A stretch of DNA of 64,000 bases from a bacterium (lineage in GTDB: Bacteria; Myxococcota; UBA727; JAUIJE01): assembly GCA_030431455.1 (NCBI GenBank), contig JAUIJE010000002.1, positions 443,294 through 507,293 of the forward strand, read 5' to 3'. Below are positions 1-8,144 of the stretch, one piece after another (within the stretch, counting starts at the first letter, position 1; each line of letters starts with the position of its first letter). The position numbers and the translations under genes were made by a program. The notes below the pieces were generated by a model. The model worked only from the letters and a program-made list of their open reading frames with translations. It did not search any database and was not told the origin of the DNA.

Positions 1-1140
1 CTCGCCCTGGTCCGGGTCGGTCTCGCCCACGATGAGCTTGAGCAGGGTGGACTTGCCCGCGCCGTTTTTGCCCATGATGCACCAGCGCTCGCCCCGGCGA
101 ATGAGCAGGTCGAGCCCGTCGTAGATCACCCGGTCGCCGTAGCGTTTTTGCAGGCCGAGGATGCGCACCACCTCGTCGCCGGAGCGGGGCGGGGCCCGAA
201 ACGAAAACGACTGGGCCTCGCGCCGCTTGGGCGGGGCCATGGTGTCGATCTTCTCGAGCTTTTTGACCCGGGACTGGACTTGGGCGGCGTGGCTGGCCCG
301 GGCCTTGAAGCGCTCGATGAACGCTTTCTCTTTGGCCAGCATCGCCTGGTGTCGCGCGTATTGGGCCTCGACCTGGGCGGCCTGGATCGCGCGTTGCTGT
401 TCATAAAAGTCGTAGTTGCCGGAGAAGTCGTTGAGCTCGCCCCCGTCGAGCTCCACGATGCGCGTGACCATACGATTCAAAAACTCACGGTCGTGGGACG
501 TGATGATGAGCGCGCCCTCGTACGCCTTCAAAAACTGCTCAAGCCAAATGATGCTCTCGATGTCGAGGTGGTTGGTGGGCTCATCGAGGAGCAACAGGTC
601 CGGCCGCATCAACAAGATCTTGGCCAGCGCCACCCGCATCTTCCACCCGCCGGAGAGCGCGCCCACGTCCTGGTCGAGGACCGCGGGGTCGAAGCTCAAC
701 CCCGCGAGGATGTCCCGGGCCCGCGCGTCGAGGGCATAGCCGCCGAGCTCCTCGAAGCGGGTCTGCACCACCCCGAAGCGCTCGACCAACTTCTCGAGCT
801 CGTCCGCCTTGTCCGGGTCGGCGAGGTCGCGCTCCAGGGCCGCGAGCTCGGCCTGCGCGGCCGAGACTTCCCCCGCCCCCGACGTGACCTCCTGGACCAC
901 GGTCTTGCCCGCCATCTCGCCCACGTTCTGATCGAAGTAGCCGATGGTGACCCCGCGATCGACCACCACCTGGCCCCCGTCGGTCTCTTCCTCGCCGACG
1001 ATGAGCCGAAAGATGGTCGACTTGCCCGCGCCGTTGGGACCCACGAGCCCCACCCGCTCGCCCGCGTTCACCCCCATGGACGCATCCACAAACAGAATCT
1101 GGCGGCCGTGTTGCTTGGAGACCTTTTCGAGACGAAGCAT
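1..1140 (-). CDS. ABC-F family ATP-binding protein (3' end outside the window)
   Basis: Reading leftwards from an ATG at 1140 gives 380 residues without a stop up to the window edge. The first nucleotide-binding domain has Walker A GPNGAGKST near residue 37, the signature LSGGWKMRVALAK and Walker B LLLLDEPTNHLD. A charged interdomain linker follows, and a second Walker A GKNGAGKST lies close to the edge. There are two ATPase domains and no membrane segments, as in ABC-F proteins, which act on the ribosome (translation factors or antibiotic protection) rather than in transport. The subfamily (EttA, Uup or YheS type) cannot be fixed because the C-terminus is missing. It is separated from the ArsR operon upstream by a terminator. 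Confidence 0.93.
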   Translation of the reverse strand, partial: MLRLEKVSKQHGRQILFVDASMGVNAGERVGLVGPNGAGKSTIFRLIVGEEETDGGQVVVDRGVTIGYFDQNVGEMAGKTVVQEVTSGAGEVSAAQAELAALERDLADPDKADELEKLVERFGVVQTRFEELGGYALDARARDILAGLSFDPAVLDQDVGALSGGWKMRVALAKILLMRPDLLLLDEPTNHLDIESIIWLEQFLKAYEGALIITSHDREFLNRMVTRIVELDGGELNDFSGNYDFYEQQRAIQAAQVEAQYARHQAMLAKEKAFIERFKARASHAAQVQSRVKKLEKIDTMAPPKRREAQSFSFRAPPRSGDEVVRILGLQKRYGDRVIYDGLDLLIRRGERWCIMGKNGAGKSTLLKLIVGETDPDQGE

Positions 1141-1158
1141 GGCCCGGTCCTAGCCGAG

Positions 1159-1195
1159 AAAAAGCCCCCGCGCCACCGACCTCGCGCGCGGGGGC
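1159..1195 (-). terminator. Rho-independent terminator of the SRPBCC-ArsR operon
   Basis: A perfect 10-bp inverted repeat (GCCCCCGCGC at 1164-1173 and GCGCGGGGGC at 1186-1195) encloses a 12-nt loop. On the minus strand it is followed by five T (positions 1163-1159). It lies 20 bases behind the ArsR stop and ahead of the ABC-F start. Confidence 0.75.
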
Positions 1196-1215
1196 GCGTG
1201 CAGCTTCATTGTGAG

Positions 1216-1548
1216 CTACACCGGGCGCTCCGCTTCCTCGTCGAGCAGGGCCCGCAGCCGGTCCACCCGCGCGTCCCACTCCGCGGAGATCTGGGCCAGG
1301 TACTGCTGGGCGTCGGCCATGCGCTCGGCGCGCACCGCCCACACCATCTCGCGGCCCCGGCGTTCGCTCCGGGCCAGGCCCGCGTCGTCGAGCACGCGCA
1401 GGTGTTTGCGCACCGCCTGGCGGCTCATGGCCGTGCCCGTGGTGAGGGCGTGGATCGACTGCGGCCCGTCCTGCGACAGGCGCGCCACCAACCGCAGCCG
1501 GGTCTCGTCGCCCAGGGCGGAAAACAGGTCGGCGGCTTCGGCGAACAT
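1216..1548 (-). CDS. ArsR-family winged-helix regulator
   Basis: 110 residues, typical of ArsR/SmtB repressors. The order is LFSALGDETRLRLVARL (helix 1-2 signature), the recognition region MSRQAVRKHLRVLDDAGLA and the wing ERRGREMVWAV. No cysteine pair is visible, so it is probably not a metal sensor; it resembles the SdpR-like group that is co-transcribed with SRPBCC proteins. The ATG at 1548 overlaps the stop of the upstream SRPBCC gene (TGATG), so the two are translationally coupled. Two identical inverted repeats upstream of the operon are its probable autoregulatory sites. Confidence 0.92.
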   Translation of the reverse strand: MFAEAADLFSALGDETRLRLVARLSQDGPQSIHALTTGTAMSRQAVRKHLRVLDDAGLARSERRGREMVWAVRAERMADAQQYLAQISAEWDARVDRLRALLDEEAERPV

Positions 1549-2036
1549 CACGCCCCCCGGGCCAAGAACTTGGCGATGAGGACAAGCTGCGCGGCCCAGC
1601 CCCCGTCGTTGTCGGCGAAGGCTTGGGCCCGGCGGTCGAGCGGAATCTGGGCAAAGCCGGACTCGACGATGGTCAACTCGGTGTGCGCGTCGTCCACCGC
1701 GCGCAGGGTAAACGTCACCAGCGTGGTCGGGTCGCCCGGCTTGACCTCGGCCGCGCCGGGGGTCCAGCGGAAGGCGAGGGTGGTGGGCGCGTCCACCGTG
1801 ACCACATCGAGGGGAAAGCGCATGCCCGCGAAAGGCTCCTGCGACTTGGCGACCTGCGCGTCGACCTGGGTGGGCTGAATCGACGCCCACACCCGCGCCC
1901 CGGCCACAAACGGCCCCTCGACCGCGGCGCCAAACCACGCGCCGAACTTTGCCGCGTCGCTGAGCGCGGCCCAGACCTTGTCCTGGGGCGCGTCGAGCAC
2001 GGTCTGTTTGCGGATCTCATCGGGCACGTGGTTCAT
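1548..2036 (-). CDS. SRPBCC/AHSA1-like domain protein
   Basis: 162 residues of the START/Bet v 1-like fold. The N-terminal strand (TVLDAPQDKVWAALSD), the middle segment with FAFRW-type strands and the C-terminal helix GGWAAQLVLIAKFL are the AHSA1 (activator of Hsp90 ATPase homologue 1-like) layout. Such proteins bind small hydrophobic ligands; the ligand here is unknown. An upstream TTG would add two residues, but the ATG at 2036 has AGGAGG six bases before it and is preferred. First gene of an operon with the ArsR regulator. Confidence 0.88.
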   Translation of the reverse strand: MNHVPDEIRKQTVLDAPQDKVWAALSDAAKFGAWFGAAVEGPFVAGARVWASIQPTQVDAQVAKSQEPFAGMRFPLDVVTVDAPTTLAFRWTPGAAEVKPGDPTTLVTFTLRAVDDAHTELTIVESGFAQIPLDRRAQAFADNDGGWAAQLVLIAKFLARGA

Positions 2037-2057
2037 GTGCAACCTCCTGGTTGCACA
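2036..2057. promoter_or_regulatory. Proximal operator overlapping the SRPBCC start
   Basis: Perfect 9-bp inverted repeat TGTGCAACC-TCCT-GGTTGCACA. The ribosome-binding site AGGAGG of the SRPBCC gene lies in its spacer and inner arm, so a bound repressor would cover the start region and the transcript could fold over the ribosome-binding site. Probable ArsR site. Confidence 0.7.
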
Positions 2058-2078
2058 ATACCGGCCCCGCTCAAAAGG

Positions 2079-2094
2079 GCAACCAAAAGGTTGC
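2079..2094. promoter_or_regulatory. Distal operator, same half-sites
   Basis: GCAACC-AAAA-GGTTGC. The 6-bp half-sites and 4-bp spacer match the core of the proximal site; the two centres are 40 bp apart, nearly four helical turns. It sits directly behind the stop of the next gene (2097), so the promoter of the ArsR operon must lie between or over these sites. Confidence 0.65.
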
Positions 2095-2096
2095 GG

Positions 2097-2729
2097 TTAT
2101 TCGGCGCGGGCGGGGGCGCGGACCTCCGAGCTCACCGCCGCCGAACCCCCGGCCCCCGCGGCGGCCAAATCCAGCCGCGGGGCGGGCGCGAGGTCGTCGA
2201 GGATGGGCATCACGATCATCTGGCTGGCGAGACCGAGCAGCGAAAACGCCAAGAGGCCGATGGTGCCGTACACCACCCCGTACATCACCAAGCTGCTCGA
2301 CATCGAGATGAACGCCCCCGCCGCCATCGGCCCGATGAACGAGCCGAGCAGCAGGCGCGCCACCGCCAGGCCCACCACCGCCGAGGAGCGGTCCTGGGCC
2401 CCCTCGATGCGCGCGGTCTCCTGGGCCAGGCGGTACAACACCACGACTTCGACGATGGCGCCCACCATGGGGACAAAGGTGGCGATGGCGAGCTTGTGCA
2501 CCTGGCTCTCCGACGGGCCGGCGATGTCGGCCACCGCGCTCTGCACAGATCGCGCGAACCGATAGTAGGCGACGGGGATGAGCAGCACGCTCAACGACCC
2601 CACGAAGCTCCCGATCAGCCCCACGTCGCCCATCACGGTGAGGGGCACGACCAGGGCGCCGAGCACCCCGATGATGAGCAGGAACAGTTGGCGGCGACGG
2701 ACCCGGCGGGCGTTGGCTTGAGCGCTCAT
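2097..2729 (-). CDS. Predicted polytopic membrane protein of unknown function
   Basis: 210 residues with a basic N-terminus (ARRVRRRQ) and about five hydrophobic segments: roughly residues 15-35, 38-56, 80-100, 120-145 and 148-172. A soluble Ala/Pro-rich tail follows. The motif-free loops do not suggest a transporter family. It ends two bases before the distal ArsR operator, and there is no sign that it belongs to that operon. Family not recognised. Confidence 0.75.
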   Translation of the reverse strand: MSAQANARRVRRRQLFLLIIGVLGALVVPLTVMGDVGLIGSFVGSLSVLLIPVAYYRFARSVQSAVADIAGPSESQVHKLAIATFVPMVGAIVEVVVLYRLAQETARIEGAQDRSSAVVGLAVARLLLGSFIGPMAAGAFISMSSSLVMYGVVYGTIGLLAFSLLGLASQMIVMPILDDLAPAPRLDLAAAGAGGSAAVSSEVRAPARAE

Positions 2730-2873
2730 GCGCCCATCCTAACCAACCGGGCGCGGTCGATGCGTGCCCGGCCGCACGGGCCCCGCCCGACGCGCCCACG
2801 CTTTGATCCGGTGGGCTGCGCGCCCTCGGGTTTGACGCTAGGTTGGCGACTCTTTCACCCCGGGGGTTTTGCC

Positions 2874-3758
2874 ATGTCACAGTTTTCGTTTTCGTCCACC
2901 GCAGAAGAAGTCACCGCCGGCGTCGACCTGTCCGGCCAGACCATCGTGATCACCGGCGTCAACAGTGGCATTGGCCAAGAGAGCGCCCGCGTGCTCGGCA
3001 GCCGGGGCGCGTACATCGTCGGTCTCGCCCGCACCGCGGACAAAGCCAACCAGGCCCTGTCCGCGCTGGGCGTCGAGGGCACCGGCGTCGCCTGCGACCT
3101 GAGCGAGCCCGCCACCGTGCGGGCCGCGGTGGAGAGCGTGCGCGGCCTCAAGCGCCCCCTCGACGTCATCTTGTGCAACGCGGGCATCATGGCGCTCCCC
3201 GAGCGGCAGGAAAAGCACGGGCTCGAGCTGCAGTTTTTGACCAACCACATGGGGCACTTCTTGCTCGTCACCGGCTTGCTCGACCAGCTCACCGACGCGG
3301 GCCGGGTGGTGGTGGTGAGCAGTGCGGCCTACCGCATGGCCCCCGAGGAAGGCATCGTGTTCGATGACCTCGACGGCAAAAAGACCTACGCGGGCTGGCG
3401 GCAGTATGGCCAGTCCAAGCTCGCCAACCTGTTGTTCGCCAAAGAGCTCCACCGCCGCTTCCAGGGCACGGGCAAGATGGCGGTGGCCCTGCACCCCGGG
3501 GTGATCAAGACCAACCTCGGCCGGCACGACCAAGCCGGGGTGGACAAGATCTTCGCGGACATGGACCCCGCGGCGGTGAAGTCCATTCCCCAAGGGGCCG
3601 CGACCCAATGTCTCTTGGCCGCGCGCCCCGACGTGCAGAACGCGGGGGGCCAGTACTGGGCCGATTGCCAGCCGGCCGAGGTCAAGGGCCCCGCCCTCGA
3701 CGACGGGTTGGCCAAGAAGCTCTGGGAGACCAGCGAAGCCCTCGCGGCCAAGCTCTGA
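2874..3758 (+). CDS. Short-chain dehydrogenase/reductase, WWOX/retinol-dehydrogenase-like
   Basis: 294 residues with the Rossmann motif TGVNSGIG near residue 26, the cofactor-supporting motif NAGIM and the catalytic YGQSK; a serine pair (VVSSAAYR) precedes the Tyr. The long insert and the sequence NHMGHFLLVTGLL are typical of retinol-dehydrogenase/WW-domain-oxidoreductase-like SDRs using NAD(P). Substrate unknown. The ATG at 2874 is chosen because the homologous region begins right after it; only a G-run (GGGGG) serves as ribosome-binding site. Monocistronic. Confidence 0.92.
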   Translation: MSQFSFSSTAEEVTAGVDLSGQTIVITGVNSGIGQESARVLGSRGAYIVGLARTADKANQALSALGVEGTGVACDLSEPATVRAAVESVRGLKRPLDVILCNAGIMALPERQEKHGLELQFLTNHMGHFLLVTGLLDQLTDAGRVVVVSSAAYRMAPEEGIVFDDLDGKKTYAGWRQYGQSKLANLLFAKELHRRFQGTGKMAVALHPGVIKTNLGRHDQAGVDKIFADMDPAAVKSIPQGAATQCLLAARPDVQNAGGQYWADCQPAEVKGPALDDGLAKKLWETSEALAAKL

Positions 3759-3926
3759 TCCACGGGGCGCCGGGGTTGCGATCTGAAGACCGCAACGCGG
3801 ACAGCCGTGTCCCACCCTCAAAAGTCTGAGGACCGCCGCGCGGCCTGTCCGCGCGGCCTTGGCGTTGGTCTTGGCTTTGCAATGCAGGCCTGCAGCGGGC
3901 ACAACCCGACGAGCAGGAGAATCGCG

Positions 3927-4496
3927 ATGCGCAATGTCAATGCATATTTGGGGGTGTGGGCCTTGGTCATCGGGGGCGCGGCCTGCGACCCCCTGCCCGC
4001 GTGGGAGCAGACCAGCGACTACCCGTTGACGCTGGGCACCGGCTGGGACGAGTACGAGACCTACGACGAGCTCGGGGAGCTGCCGATGATGCGCGGCTTC
4101 CAAGGCGGGCAACACTTCAATGTGTCGCTCCGGGCCACCGACATCGACGCCGGGGTCGAACACACCTGCATCATGTGGGCGGTCGATCCCGATGCCGCCG
4201 ACGAGCACACCGCGCTGATCGAGCCGGTGACCGAGCCCTGCGAGTTCGTCACCGCCGATGAAGTGTTCTACGGCTCGCAGCCGGACGACCTCGACCCGGA
4301 CATGGTGTTTTTGCCCTACCTGCGGCTGGTGGTGGAGTCGCCCAGCGACGTGCTCGACCGCACCGTCGAGCTCCGGGTCCAGATCGAGTCCGGCGACGGG
4401 CGCGTCGGCCGGGCCTGGGCCCAACAGCCGGTGGTGTGGGGGCCAGACCCCGAGGACTACGACGACGAAGGCGAACCGGAGCCCGCTGCCCTGTAG
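3927..4496 (+). CDS. Predicted lipoprotein, unknown function
   Basis: 189 residues. The N-terminus MRNVNAYLGVWALVIGGAAC is a lipoprotein signal with lipobox GAAC (Cys20), so the protein is probably exported and lipid-anchored. The mature part is acidic, with many Asp/Glu and a DDEGEPEP tail, and two further Cys (HTCIM, EPCEF) could form a disulphide. The ATG at 3927 has an AGGAGA box seven bases ahead; longer readings add an unlikely Arg-rich extension. No family recognised. Confidence 0.75.
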   Translation: MRNVNAYLGVWALVIGGAACDPLPAWEQTSDYPLTLGTGWDEYETYDELGELPMMRGFQGGQHFNVSLRATDIDAGVEHTCIMWAVDPDAADEHTALIEPVTEPCEFVTADEVFYGSQPDDLDPDMVFLPYLRLVVESPSDVLDRTVELRVQIESGDGRVGRAWAQQPVVWGPDPEDYDDEGEPEPAAL

Positions 4497-4539
4497 GCGC
4501 AAAGGTTTGCGCAAAGTGAGCCCCCGGGCCGGGACGGAA

Positions 4540-4575
4540 ATCGCATAAATACTTAGAAAATAAGGGGAATATGTC
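4540..4575 (+). promoter_or_regulatory. AT-rich promoter-like patch
   Basis: An A/T-rich island (GCATAAATACTTAGAAAATA) stands out in roughly 70% GC surroundings about 60-90 bases ahead of the next gene. The TAAATA and TAGAAAAT strings could serve as -10 elements. No clear -35 was found, so this is only a candidate. Confidence 0.35.
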
Positions 4576-4635
4576 TGGCATGGCCCATGGACAGTCATGG
4601 CGCGTGCGGCCACATGGCCCGCGAAGGAGACGACC

Positions 4636-5343
4636 ATGATGAGCTGGACCCTGCCTGTGTTGTGCGCCCTGGTCGCGTCGGGACCGGGGCAAAGAGCCCC
4701 GGCTCCGGCCGCCGCCGCGGTGGGCGCGGTGATGGACGATGATGAGACCGAGGCCGAACCCGACGCGCCCGACGACGAGGGGTCGATCACCGACCTCGGG
4801 CTGACCGCGGGCACGACGATGGCCTTCGGCGCGGCGGGGGCGATCTTGGGCACCGCGACCGCGACCGGGCTCTTGCTCGGCGCGTTCGCGTTGGGGGGCG
4901 TGCCCGACCCGGCCAGCAACGACATCCCGGTGCTGTTGATCGTGGCCCTGCCTCTGATGACCGTGGCCGGTCTGGCCACGCCCGGGGTCGGGGCCGCGGT
5001 GGGCGCGGTGGTGGGCACCTTGCTCGGCGGTGGCGGGCCCTTGGACCTGACGTTGCGCCCCATCGCCGCCTACCTCGGGGCGGTGGTCGGGCTTTTGGTG
5101 TGCGCGCTGCCGAGCTGGTGGGTGTGCGGCGCGCCGGTGATGGTGGCGGGTCTGTTTGTGCTCCCCGACTTGCTCCCGGCGTTTCTGGGGGCGGCGATCG
5201 GGGGGGCGGCGTGCGTGGCCGGGACCGGGAGCGCGGCGGTGGCGGGGGCCGCGGCCGCGGGCACGGGGTGGGCGCTCCGGCAAAGCGATCTCGGGCCCAC
5301 CGGGAGCGAGGCCGGCGCCGCGTCGGACGTGCAGAGACATTGA
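4636..5343 (+). CDS. Ala/Gly-rich membrane protein, unknown function
   Basis: 235 residues beginning with a signal-like segment (WTLPVLCALVASG). An acidic stretch (MDDDETEAEPDAPDDE) follows, then about five Gly/Ala-rich hydrophobic segments between residues 55 and 205, separated by very short loops. AAGGAG lies nine bases before the ATG. The small-residue-rich helices resemble glycine-zipper membrane proteins. Family not recognised. Confidence 0.7.
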   Translation: MMSWTLPVLCALVASGPGQRAPAPAAAAVGAVMDDDETEAEPDAPDDEGSITDLGLTAGTTMAFGAAGAILGTATATGLLLGAFALGGVPDPASNDIPVLLIVALPLMTVAGLATPGVGAAVGAVVGTLLGGGGPLDLTLRPIAAYLGAVVGLLVCALPSWWVCGAPVMVAGLFVLPDLLPAFLGAAIGGAACVAGTGSAAVAGAAAAGTGWALRQSDLGPTGSEAGAASDVQRH

Positions 5344-5359
5344 GGGGGCGGGACCGGGC

Positions 5360-6424
5360 CTACTCGGGCCGCTCCTCTTCGATCTCCGCGGTCTCGGCCT
5401 CGGACTGTCGCATCCGGCCGTTGCGCACCCCGATGTGCACCACCGCGAGGCCGGGCAACACCGTGGGGGCCATGGCCTTGCCGATGATGTGGCCGGTCCA
5501 TTTGCTGCGCAGCTCTTTGCGGCGGTTGTTGAGCGGATCGGTGATCACCCCGAGGAGATCGCCGGCGTTGACGTCGGCGCCGACGGGCACGATGAGCTCC
5601 AGAATGCCCCCGTGCTCGGCCCGGACCCAATGTGTCTCCAAGAACACCTGCGTCTGTTGTGGCTCGAGGTTGGATTGCCGCATGCCGAGCAGCTGCATCA
5701 CCCGCCAGGTGCCGGCCACGCCCTCGGCGACGTGCTCGGGCTGAAAACGCATCGCTTCGCCAGACTCGAACAGGATGGTGGGGATGTTGGAGTCGGTGAG
5801 CGCGCGGCGCATCGTGCCCCGCTGTCCACGGTTGTGCACCAGCACCCGCGCGCCAAACCCGTGGGCGAGCCGCATCACCTCCCGGCGGCTGAGGTCCCCG
5901 CGCACCTGGGGCAGGTTGGATCGGTGCAACGAGCCGGTGTGGTAGTCGATGGCATACGAGCAGTGCCGCAGCACGTCGGTCCACATCTTGTGGGCGATGC
6001 GGGAGGCGGTCGAGCCCCGGGGCGAGCCGGGGAAGTAGCGGTTGAGATCGCGGCGGTCGGGCAGGTAGCGGGACTGCGCCCAGAACCCGAGCAGGTTGAC
6101 GATGGGGATGCCGATGACGGTGCCGCGGATGTCCTCGGGTTTGAGATCTTCGAGCAGCTGGCGCACCACCCCGACCCCGTTGAGCTCGTCGCCGTGCACG
6201 CCCGCGATCAGACACAACGTGGGGCCTGGTCCTTCGCCGCGCACGACGGAGAGCGGCACTTTGACCGTGGTCCCGGAGTAGCTTTGGGACACCACCAGGG
6301 TGATGTCCTTGCGTTCGCCGGGTTGGACCTCGGTCTCGCCGATGGTGAGCGGGTTGGCCCGGGCCGCGCCGTGTCCGAGGAGGAACACCACCGCCACCGC
6401 ACAGGTCATTCGATAAATCCGCAT
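5360..6424 (-). CDS. Exported succinylglutamate desuccinylase/aspartoacylase-family protein
   Basis: 354 residues with an N-terminal signal peptide ending near ARANP (residue 24). The M14-like core shows GVHGDELNG (HxxE zinc ligands, about residues 73-78), the second-ligand region YAIDYHTGS and a later catalytic-type Glu in FESGE. The C-terminal third has the lipoyl-like beta-barrel typical of this family (VPVGADVNAGDLLGVITDP). Zinc-dependent amide hydrolase, probably periplasmic. It is divergent from the 7TM/ATP-grasp operon with only 46 bases between the starts; such hydrolases recur beside that gene set. Confidence 0.88.
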   Translation of the reverse strand: MRIYRMTCAVAVVFLLGHGAARANPLTIGETEVQPGERKDITLVVSQSYSGTTVKVPLSVVRGEGPGPTLCLIAGVHGDELNGVGVVRQLLEDLKPEDIRGTVIGIPIVNLLGFWAQSRYLPDRRDLNRYFPGSPRGSTASRIAHKMWTDVLRHCSYAIDYHTGSLHRSNLPQVRGDLSRREVMRLAHGFGARVLVHNRGQRGTMRRALTDSNIPTILFESGEAMRFQPEHVAEGVAGTWRVMQLLGMRQSNLEPQQTQVFLETHWVRAEHGGILELIVPVGADVNAGDLLGVITDPLNNRRKELRSKWTGHIIGKAMAPTVLPGLAVVHIGVRNGRMRQSEAETAEIEEERPE

Positions 6425-6470
6425 TGAGAAATGCGCGCGCTTGAGGGACAAAGCAGGCCTCGTTGTCGTC

Positions 6471-8144
6471 ATGACCGAAGAACTGTCCTCGCCGGTTGAC
6501 CGTTCCTCTGCCCCCGCCCGCAAAGGTGGTGCCCCGCGGGGGTTGCGGCGTTGGAAGACGTTCTCTCCCGGGGTGCTGTGGATCGGTTTGCTGCTCATCG
6601 TCATCGGGGGCGGCATCTGCTTTTGGAAAGTAGCGTTGTTGGAGATGCCTGTCGCGCCTTCGGACCCGGTGGGGTTTTGGAGCGTGGAGGCCGAGATCAC
6701 CGCCCGCGGCCAGGGCAAGCGGGGCAGCGTGCGGCTGAGCTTGCCCCCGTCGGTGGAGGGCCAGCGGATCTACGATGAGAGTTTCGCCGCGGACCGGTTG
6801 CCGTTTTCCATTCGGCGCGAGGGCAAGCTGCGCACCGCGGTGTGGACGGGCACGTTGGAGGGCACCCACCGCATCGTGGCCCGGTTCCGGGTGCAGTTGG
6901 CGGAGGTCGACACCCCCATCAACGAGCAGGCCCCCACCGAGGTCCCGAAAAGGATCGCCGAGGAGTACGCCGCGGCCTCGGCGGAGTTCCCGTCCGCGGC
7001 CGAGGAGGTCGACGCGGTCCTGACCCGGCTGCGGATCGAACGCGACGGGAGCGCGGCCTCGTTGCGGGCGCTCGCGGCGTTTGTCGTCGAGGAGGTCAAC
7101 CTCGCGCCCTCCGCGGGCGACGACGCGCTGCTCACGCTCACCGGGCGCGAGGGCAGTGAGCTGGGCAAAGCCACCCTCCTGGTCACGTTGTTGCGGGCGG
7201 TAAAGATCCCCGCGCGGGTGGTGCAAGGGCTTTGGCTCCAGGACAAAAAAGACCCCGAGCCCCGGTCCTGGGTCGACGCCTACGTGGGCGGCAGCTGGGT
7301 CACGCTCTCGACCGGCGGCGACTTTTTTGCCCAGCGCCCCATGGACCTGGTGGTGTTGCGCTACGGGGTCGCCCCGGTGCTGGAGTCGAGCGGGGTCGAG
7401 GCGGCCAGCCTCCAGTACGTGTCGCTCAAAGAGCGGCTCAACCCGCAAGAGCGCGCCGCGGTGATGCTCCCCGCGAGCAACATCTTCGCCGCGGTCTCGC
7501 TGTACCGCTTGCCACTGCAGGCGCAGTCGGTGTTGCAGTTGCTGTTGCTGTTCCCCCTCGGGGGGTTGGTGTTGGCCTTTTTCCGCAACGTGGTGGGGGT
7601 GCAGACCTACGGGACGTTCATGCCCGTGCTGCTCGCCTTCGCGCTCCGCGGCAGTGGCATTGGTACGGGGTTGATCCTGGTGGCGCTGGTGCTGTTCATC
7701 GGCGCGCTCGGGCGCGTGTTCCTCGAGCGGCTGCGCCTGATGATCGTGCCCCGGCTCGCGATCATGTTGTGCGTGGTGGTGCTGTGCGTGACCGGCCTGG
7801 CCCTGGTGGGGTTTGGCTCGGGGCAGCATGACCTCTACGCGGGCTTGTTGTTCCCGCTGGTGATCCTGACCATGCTGATCGAACGGTTCAGCGTGACCAT
7901 GGTCGAAGAAGGGCCGCGCTCGGCGGCCAAGGGCGCGGCCACCACCACCTTGGTGGCGGTGTCGATCCACCCGGTGATGACATCGACGTTCTTGGGTCAC
8001 GTGTTCTTTGGGTTCCCCGAGCTCATCCTCTGCGTCATCGGCGTGCTCGTGATCATCGGTGGCTACACCGGGTACCGGCTCAGCGACCTGTGGCGCTTCC
8101 GGGCCCTCGTGGGCGAACAGGTCAAAAAGGGCGTGACCCGATGA
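6471..8144 (+). CDS. Inactive-transglutaminase 7TM membrane protein (Transglut_i_TM / 7TM_transglut)
   Basis: 557 residues. One membrane helix lies near residues 40-60 and is followed by an extracytoplasmic transglutaminase-like domain to about residue 330, in which the strand LLRAVKIPARVVQGLWL is kept but the usual catalytic Cys is absent. About seven membrane helices occupy residues 345-535, including YGTFMPVLLAFALRGSG, a stretch typical of the 7TM_transglut family. The start at 6471 is chosen over an upstream TTG; no strong ribosome-binding site is visible. The stop overlaps the ATP-grasp start (ATGA), so the two are coupled. The role is probably to anchor or recognise a modified peptide at the membrane. 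Confidence 0.85.
   Translation: MTEELSSPVDRSSAPARKGGAPRGLRRWKTFSPGVLWIGLLLIVIGGGICFWKVALLEMPVAPSDPVGFWSVEAEITARGQGKRGSVRLSLPPSVEGQRIYDESFAADRLPFSIRREGKLRTAVWTGTLEGTHRIVARFRVQLAEVDTPINEQAPTEVPKRIAEEYAAASAEFPSAAEEVDAVLTRLRIERDGSAASLRALAAFVVEEVNLAPSAGDDALLTLTGREGSELGKATLLVTLLRAVKIPARVVQGLWLQDKKDPEPRSWVDAYVGGSWVTLSTGGDFFAQRPMDLVVLRYGVAPVLESSGVEAASLQYVSLKERLNPQERAAVMLPASNIFAAVSLYRLPLQAQSVLQLLLLFPLGGLVLAFFRNVVGVQTYGTFMPVLLAFALRGSGIGTGLILVALVLFIGALGRVFLERLRLMIVPRLAIMLCVVVLCVTGLALVGFGSGQHDLYAGLLFPLVILTMLIERFSVTMVEEGPRSAAKGAATTTLVAVSIHPVMTSTFLGHVFFGFPELILCVIGVLVIIGGYTGYRLSDLWRFRALVGEQVKKGVTR

Noticed and set aside
1548-2036. TTG at 2042 as the SRPBCC start
   Set aside because: The ATG at 2036 has AGGAGG at the right distance; the TTG would put the box only a few bases away, overlapping it.
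3835-3857. Hairpin GCCGCGCGG/CCGCGCGGC behind the SDR gene as a terminator
   Set aside because: The stem is perfect but no T-run follows and similar GC-rich dyads occur by chance in this genome; the 9-bp stem alone is not enough.
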